DNA of 64,000 nt from JAVXCQ01 sp036659415 (GTDB lineage: Bacteria; Bacillota; Negativicutes; Acidaminococcales; Acidaminococcaceae). Location: positions 1-64,000 of the forward strand of contig JAVXCQ010000003.1 of assembly GCA_036659415.1 (NCBI GenBank), given 5' to 3'. Below, piece by piece: positions 59,635 to 64,000 of the stretch (its first letter is position 1; the number at the start of each line of letters is the position of its first letter). The notes under the pieces are model-generated. The model saw only the letters and a list, made by a program, of their open reading frames with translations. It was not told the origin of the DNA and ran no database searches. The translations under genes were made by a program, and so were the position numbers.

Positions 59635-59653
59635 GCCAGGAGGTAACTATATT

Positions 59654-60067
59654 ATGAATAAAGTTATACTTATGGGCCGTTTAACTCGTGATCCGGAAGC
59701 ACGCTATACCCAATCAGGTAAAGCTGTAACCCAGTTCACTTTAGCGGTAGACAGACCTTTTTCCAATCAAGAGGGCCAAAGAGAAGCTGATTTTATCAAC
59801 ATCGTTGTATGGGGTAAAATTGCTGAATTATGCGGGAATAGTCTGACAAAGGGACAGAGAGCACTAGTCGAAGGACGGTTACAGATTCGTAGCTATGAAG
59901 CTAAAGAGGGCGGAAAACGCTGGGTAACTGAGGTTATCGCTAACAGTGTTGAGTTTATCGAGCGCAAAGCTGCAGGTACTGGTACTAGTCCGGAACATGG
60001 GGCTCAAAAAGGTGAGATGGAAGCTTTCGGCTCACCAGTAGCTTTTGATGAAGAAATCCCATTTTAA
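59654..60067 (+). CDS. ssb: Single-stranded DNA-binding protein
   Basis: A 137-residue protein with an OB fold (M-N-K-V-I-L-M-G-R-L-T-R-D-P-E) and the acidic C-terminal D-E-E-I-P-F tip that recruits replication and repair partners. Located between rpsF and rpsR as in most Firmicutes. Confidence 0.97.
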   Translation: MNKVILMGRLTRDPEARYTQSGKAVTQFTLAVDRPFSNQEGQREADFINIVVWGKIAELCGNSLTKGQRALVEGRLQIRSYEAKEGGKRWVTEVIANSVEFIERKAAGTGTSPEHGAQKGEMEAFGSPVAFDEEIPF

Positions 60068-60085
60068 ACAAGGGAGGTTATGCGA

Positions 60086-60316
60086 ATGAAACGCGAAAGA
60101 GGCAGAAGAACCAGAAGAAAAGTGTGTAGTTTCTGTGTTGATAAAGTTGAAGGTATTGACTATAAGGAACTTGGTAAATTGCGTCGTTATGTGACCGAAC
60201 GTGGTAAGATTTTACCTCGTCGTATCTCCGGTAACTGCGCTAAACATCAAAGACAACTTACCAGTGCGATCAAACGTGCTCGTAATATTGCTTTGTTACC
60301 ATTTACAACTGAATGA
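60086..60316 (+). CDS. rpsR: Ribosomal protein bS18
   Basis: A 76-residue basic protein with C-S-F-C, Y-K-E-L-G-K-L-R-R-Y and R-R-I-S-G-N-C-A-K-H-Q-R-Q-L; the paired cysteines suggest the zinc-binding form. ATG 60086 has GGAGG eight bases upstream, ATG 60080 is too close. Confidence 0.97.
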   Translation: MKRERGRRTRRKVCSFCVDKVEGIDYKELGKLRRYVTERGKILPRRISGNCAKHQRQLTSAIKRARNIALLPFTTE

Positions 60317-60322
60317 AAATGG

Positions 60323-60346
60323 GCACCGCTTAGGCGGTGCTTTTTT
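60323..60346 (+). terminator. Terminator after rpsR
   Basis: GCACCGC pairs with GCGGTGC, followed by T6. Confidence 0.9.
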
Positions 60347-60477
60347 ATTTCTAACCAAGGAAAGCGGGGGGCAGTGGTTTTCTACTTCCTTTTTAACTCA
60401 AATAAGTGTAAAATAACAGTATGCATCCCTAGGGGGAATTAGGTTGGCTAGTAGTCAGCTTTAGAGGAGGAACTTGC

Positions 60478-61434
60478 GTGAGACATAAGACTTCGGCCAT
60501 GGTAGAAGCCGGCATTTTGGCGGCAGTAGCGATTGTTTTTGCCCTGATTAGTATGTATGTGCCGGTCATTGGGATGTTCGTTAATTTTCTGTGGTCCTTA
60601 CCTATATCTATTTGCGGTGCGCGTAACGGTATGCGCTGGAGTATCATGACCTTATTGGTAGCTGGGGCAATTATTGCTATGCTCATTAGCCCAATCCATT
60701 CCTTGTCCTTGGTGGCAGTCTTTGGTACCTTGGGTGTGGTACTAGGAGAGTGTATGAAAAGGCATTTCCCACCCATGAAGCTGATGCTTTTCGGTTCAGT
60801 AGCAGCATTTATTTCTTTGATGCTGAGCCTAGCAATTGGTTTTTTCATTATGGGCATTAATCCGTTGGAAATGTTTTTTGCAACTTTCGACAAAGCGATT
60901 GTTGATTCTGTGGCCTACTATCAAAGCCAAGGTATGACGCCTGCACAAATAGAAGACGCCACCAAGTCGGCGAAAGATATGCTACGTATGGTGCAAGTGA
61001 TTATGCCGGGTGCATTTATCCTGTGTGCGCCGATTATTACTTTTGTTAATTACTTGGCCGCTCGAGCTATTTTAAGTAAACTAGGAGAATATTTTGAAAG
61101 TTTTCCTCGTTTTGTCAATTTAGAAGTGCCTAAATGGGTTTTATTGCCTTACGGAGCTTCCTTGTTAGTCATTACCCAGTACATTTCGCAACCAACCCAT
61201 ATTTTGTATTTAGTCGGGGTTAATATTCAAATGTTGTGTAGCTTTGTTCTTGTTATTCAAGGAATTGCTCTAGTATATTGGTATATGGAGCAAAAGCATA
61301 AACCCAAATGGTGGGGCACCGTGGTTGTGGGCATTATTTTTTTGAACCAGTTTGTATCACAAGTGATTGTTTTGGTGGGAGCATTTGATTTAGTTTTTGA
61401 TTTCCGTAAAGTAAGAACACGGCCGCCAGAATAA
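60478..61434 (+). CDS. yybS: DUF2232 membrane protein, YybS-like
   Basis: A 318-residue protein with about eight membrane helices, of the DUF2232/YybS family always found before gdpP and rplI in Firmicutes. ECF S-component-like features have been noted for this family, but its role is unknown. Start is GTG at 60478 after GAGGAGG. Confidence 0.85.
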   Translation: MRHKTSAMVEAGILAAVAIVFALISMYVPVIGMFVNFLWSLPISICGARNGMRWSIMTLLVAGAIIAMLISPIHSLSLVAVFGTLGVVLGECMKRHFPPMKLMLFGSVAAFISLMLSLAIGFFIMGINPLEMFFATFDKAIVDSVAYYQSQGMTPAQIEDATKSAKDMLRMVQVIMPGAFILCAPIITFVNYLAARAILSKLGEYFESFPRFVNLEVPKWVLLPYGASLLVITQYISQPTHILYLVGVNIQMLCSFVLVIQGIALVYWYMEQKHKPKWWGTVVVGIIFLNQFVSQVIVLVGAFDLVFDFRKVRTRPPE

Positions 61435-61457
61435 GAAGACCGAGATGAGGCGTTATT

Positions 61458-63485
61458 ATGTTTAATAAACAATTTACTTTTTGGGGCGATATTAAGCTCT
61501 TCATGGCGATTATAGGGGTATTGGTTTTAATTGTGGGCCTTTATGAAAACCTCTTTTTACCGGTGGGACTGGGTATTTTATTTTTGGTCTATTTTTTCAG
61601 TCAGAAAAACTATCGGAGTAAAGAAGCCTGGTTTAATAATTATTTGGACACCGTGGTGCGTAATATCGAACGAGCCAATAACTATGCGGCACAGCAAATG
61701 CCAGTGGGTATTGCGGTGTTTGATACCGCAGGTAAGCTCCAGTGGAAAAACGAATTATTTCAAACCTGGGTGACCGGTAAAGCAGTAGAAGGCAGTACCT
61801 TAAGCGATATTTTGCCGCCACCGGAGAATAATTTTGCTGTCTTGAGCCAAAAAGACGTGGAAAAGCAAATCAAACTGGGTGACCGGATGTTTATGATGAC
61901 GGTGCGCCGAGTTTTAACGCAAGAAGATGGAGGCAAAGAAACAGGTTTATGCCTTTATTTAGTGGATGTGACCGACAGGGAGCGCCAGAAGAAAAGGTTT
62001 GACGATGAACGCCTGTGTATTGCTTATCTGCAATTTGATAATTACAGTGACGTTATGAAGGGGTTAAGCGAAAGCACCAGAGCTAATATTACGGTCGAGG
62101 TTAATCGGCTGATTAGTCAATGGGCGGACGAGCAAGACGGAGTTTTCACCCGCTATGCGGAAGATTTATTTACCGTGAGCATTACTAAAGCTGCTTTGCG
62201 TAATACCATTAGTAAAAAGTTTGAAGTGCTAGATAAAATTCGGGAAATTAAAGCTGGGAATAAAATCCCCCCGACTATTAGTATCGGGCTAGCTTGTGAA
62301 GAAAAGACTTTGCAAATCTTGGGACAACAGGCGCAGGCAGGGCTTGACTTAGCCTTGGGGCGTGGCGGTGATCAAGCGGTAGTTTCTATCGGCGGCGAGA
62401 TGCAGTTTTTTGGCGGTAAAAGCTCTGTTCAAGCTAAAAGCACACGAGTGCGCGCTAGAATTGTAGCACAAGCTATTCATGAATTAATGATTAATGCCGA
62501 TAAAATTTTTGTGATGGGTCATGTCAACGAGGATTATGATTCTTTGGGTTCTGCTTTGGGCGTGGCTAAAATGGCCTTGTCTTTAGGCAAAGAAACTTAT
62601 GTCGTGACTAGCGGTCGCGGACCGTCACTGGAACGTATGGAAGAATTGGCCACGGAAGCTGATGCAAACTATAAAAAAATCTTGCTGGGCAGCGGGGAGG
62701 CCTTGCCTCTGGTTACACACAACAGTATTTTGTTTATAGTGGATCATCATCGAGCCATGCTTTCAGCGTCTCAGGAAATTTTGCAAGCGGTGGATAAAAA
62801 GGTTATTATTGACCACCATCGCCGTGCTGAAGATATTATCAAAAATTCTATTTTGAATTATATGGAGCCGTCGTCTTCTTCTACTAGCGAATTGGTGACG
62901 GAGCTACTCACTTATTTTGATGACCGCATGGAATTCACCAAGACAGAAGCCTCGGCACTTTATGCCGGAATTGTGGTGGACACAAAAAACTTTGCTGTAC
63001 AAACCGGGGAACGTACTTTTGAAGCGGCAGCGTACTTGCGGCGCAATGGTGCGGATCCGAGTCTTGTGCATCAGCTGTTTAAAGACGATATGGAAACAGT
63101 AGTGCAAAGAGCCAAGTTGATTGCCGGTGCGCGGGTGCCGCTACCGGGAATTGCCATAGCTGTTTATAAAGAGGCACCGGTGGATAAAAACACTTCGATT
63201 ATTGTGGCGCAAACTGCCGATGAACTTCTTACGATGAATGATATTAGTGTGAGCATTGTGATGGCAGAAACTACAGAAGGTTTGGGTATTAGTGCTCGCA
63301 GTGACGGTACGGTTAATGTGCAGGTTATGATGGAAGAATTAGGCGGTGGCGGTCATCAAACCGTGGCCGGGGTACAATTACAAGGCGCTACGGCGGCAAC
63401 GATTGAGCCGCAAATTTTGGAACTGGCGTCCCAACAGTTGAAGGAGAGAGTAAAAAATGAAAGTGATACTACTACAAGAAGTTAA
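61458..63485 (+). CDS. gdpP: Cyclic di-AMP phosphodiesterase GdpP
   Basis: A 675-residue protein: two membrane helices (about residues 15-55), a PAS-like domain (P-V-G-I-A-V-F-D-T-A-G), a degenerate GGDEF domain (R-Y-A-E-D-L-F in place of R-Y-G-G-D-E-F), a DHH domain (M-G-H-V-N-E-D-Y-D-S-L-G, V-D-H-H-R-A) and DHHA1 with G-G-G-G-H. It hydrolyses cyclic di-AMP. Its end overlaps rplI by 29 bases. Confidence 0.95.
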   Translation: MFNKQFTFWGDIKLFMAIIGVLVLIVGLYENLFLPVGLGILFLVYFFSQKNYRSKEAWFNNYLDTVVRNIERANNYAAQQMPVGIAVFDTAGKLQWKNELFQTWVTGKAVEGSTLSDILPPPENNFAVLSQKDVEKQIKLGDRMFMMTVRRVLTQEDGGKETGLCLYLVDVTDRERQKKRFDDERLCIAYLQFDNYSDVMKGLSESTRANITVEVNRLISQWADEQDGVFTRYAEDLFTVSITKAALRNTISKKFEVLDKIREIKAGNKIPPTISIGLACEEKTLQILGQQAQAGLDLALGRGGDQAVVSIGGEMQFFGGKSSVQAKSTRVRARIVAQAIHELMINADKIFVMGHVNEDYDSLGSALGVAKMALSLGKETYVVTSGRGPSLERMEELATEADANYKKILLGSGEALPLVTHNSILFIVDHHRAMLSASQEILQAVDKKVIIDHHRRAEDIIKNSILNYMEPSSSSTSELVTELLTYFDDRMEFTKTEASALYAGIVVDTKNFAVQTGERTFEAAAYLRRNGADPSLVHQLFKDDMETVVQRAKLIAGARVPLPGIAIAVYKEAPVDKNTSIIVAQTADELLTMNDISVSIVMAETTEGLGISARSDGTVNVQVMMEELGGGGHQTVAGVQLQGATAATIEPQILELASQQLKERVKNESDTTTRS

Positions 63486-63906
63486 AAGTTTAGGCAAAAA
63501 AGGTGAGATCGTGGAAACCAGTGAAGGCTATGGCCGCAACTATCTCTTACCGAAAAAACTAGCTAAAGAAGCATCTGCTGCTAACCTTAATCAAGCTAAG
63601 CAAGACCAAGCAGTAGCGGAGCACCGGGCAGCACAGAAAAAAGACGAGGCACTTGTTTTGGCCTCGCAAATAGAAAAAGTTGTCGTGCAACTAAAAGTAC
63701 GTGTGGGAGAAAATGGTAAAATGTTCGGCTCTGTTGCCTCTAAGGACGTAGCGGAAGCCTTGATTAAGCAAACACAACTAGAAGGTATTGACCGCCGTAA
63801 AATCGAGCTCAAAACTGCTGTTAAAGGACTGGGACGCTATACCGCCATTGCTAAATTGCAACCGGAAATTGCCGCTGAATTTACAGTAGAAGTAGAGGCA
63901 GAATAA
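63457..63906 (+). CDS. rplI: Ribosomal protein bL9
   Basis: A 149-residue protein with the N-terminal L9 signature G-Y-G-R-N-Y-L-L-P-K-K-L-A, a long connecting helix and C-terminal RNA-binding domain. AAGGAG within gdpP serves its ATG, indicating translational coupling. Confidence 0.97.
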   Translation: MKVILLQEVKSLGKKGEIVETSEGYGRNYLLPKKLAKEASAANLNQAKQDQAVAEHRAAQKKDEALVLASQIEKVVVQLKVRVGENGKMFGSVASKDVAEALIKQTQLEGIDRRKIELKTAVKGLGRYTAIAKLQPEIAAEFTVEVEAE

Positions 63907-63907
63907 G

Positions 63908-64000
63908 ATGATTGATCGCATACCACCCCAAAACATCGAGGCCGAGCAAGCTGTTTTAGGTGCCATGATGCTGGATAAGGAAGCTATTTCCAAAGCCACG
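63908..64000 (+). CDS. dnaB: Replicative DNA helicase DnaB, start only
   Basis: The first 31 codons read I-D-R-I-P-P-Q-N-I-E-A-E-Q-A-V-L-G-A-M-M-L-D, the N-terminus of DnaB (DnaC in Bacillus nomenclature). The window ends inside the gene. It begins one base after rplI. Confidence 0.92.
   Translation, partial: MIDRIPPQNIEAEQAVLGAMMLDKEAISKAT

Overview
The window is a chromosomal replication-origin region from a low-to-mid-GC member of the Firmicutes. The order rpmH-rnpA-yidD-yidC-jag-mnmE-mnmG-rsmG-noc-parA-parB on one side and dnaA-dnaN-S4-recF-DUF721-remB-gyrB-gyrA on the other, followed by rpsF-ssb-rpsR-yybS-gdpP-rplI-dnaB, is typical of the Firmicutes and best fits a Negativicute. I infer an Acidaminococcaceae-like host from this order, the branched-chain amino-acid transporter and the gene style; I cannot confirm the genus. 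There is no plasmid, phage, IS element, CRISPR array, rRNA or tRNA gene that I can see. Base composition and strand use switch at about 38.7 kb: genes to the left are mostly on the minus strand and genes to the right are all on the plus strand, as expected if replication starts just upstream of dnaA.

Layout. 0-3 kb: an ECF vitamin-transporter S component, a small secreted protein and a membrane diguanylate cyclase. 3.3-7 kb: thiSFGHE (thiazole branch of thiamine synthesis) behind a strong promoter and an attenuator that looks like the terminator-embedded HMP-PP (thiS-motif) riboswitch. 7-10.3 kb: panD, panC, panB and a DUF2520 dehydrogenase on the minus strand, preceded by a 32-codon upstream ORF and a terminator/antiterminator pair. 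10.3-14.2 kb: a 4-oxalocrotonate tautomerase, asparaginase, MATE exporter and secreted M48 protease. 14.3-16.7 kb: a Trp T-box (specifier TGG) driving trpB-trpA; the TrpA has lost both classical catalytic acids. 16.9-25.9 kb: FAH-family and PHP-family enzymes, ychF, DUF951, a CBS-ACT protein and the complete livKHMGF ABC transporter. 26-29.6 kb: small membrane proteins, DUF4446, DUF554, parB and parA. 29.9-38.6 kb: two parS sites inside 40- and 42-bp perfect palindromes flanking a second MATE gene, then noc and the conserved RNA-modification and ribosomal-protein block.

38.6-40.5 kb is oriC: two head-to-head consensus DnaA boxes in a large inverted repeat, a third box overlapping the dnaA promoter, and a second, weaker box cluster with a possible unwinding element between dnaA and dnaN. 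40.5-50.4 kb: replication and gyrase genes with thiN and a TSUP permease between gyrB and gyrA. 50.7-53.8 kb: a three-gene glycerol-3-phosphate dehydrogenase-like unit. 54-56.7 kb: RarD, another DnaA-box cluster about 16 kb from dnaA, and a divergent tagaturonate-epimerase-like protein. 56.7-59.1 kb: a Leu T-box (specifier CTC) with acetolactate synthase subunits. 59.2-64 kb: the rpsF-ssb-rpsR operon and the yybS-gdpP-rplI-dnaB cluster, cut off in dnaB.

Together the accessory genes describe cofactor and amino-acid supply (thiamine, pantothenate, tryptophan, branched-chain amino acids) under RNA-based control. The points most worth following are the catalytically altered TrpA under a Trp T-box, the pan-operon leader, parS embedded in terminator-like palindromes, the Noc variant with two Noc-box-like sites, and the remote DnaA-box cluster.
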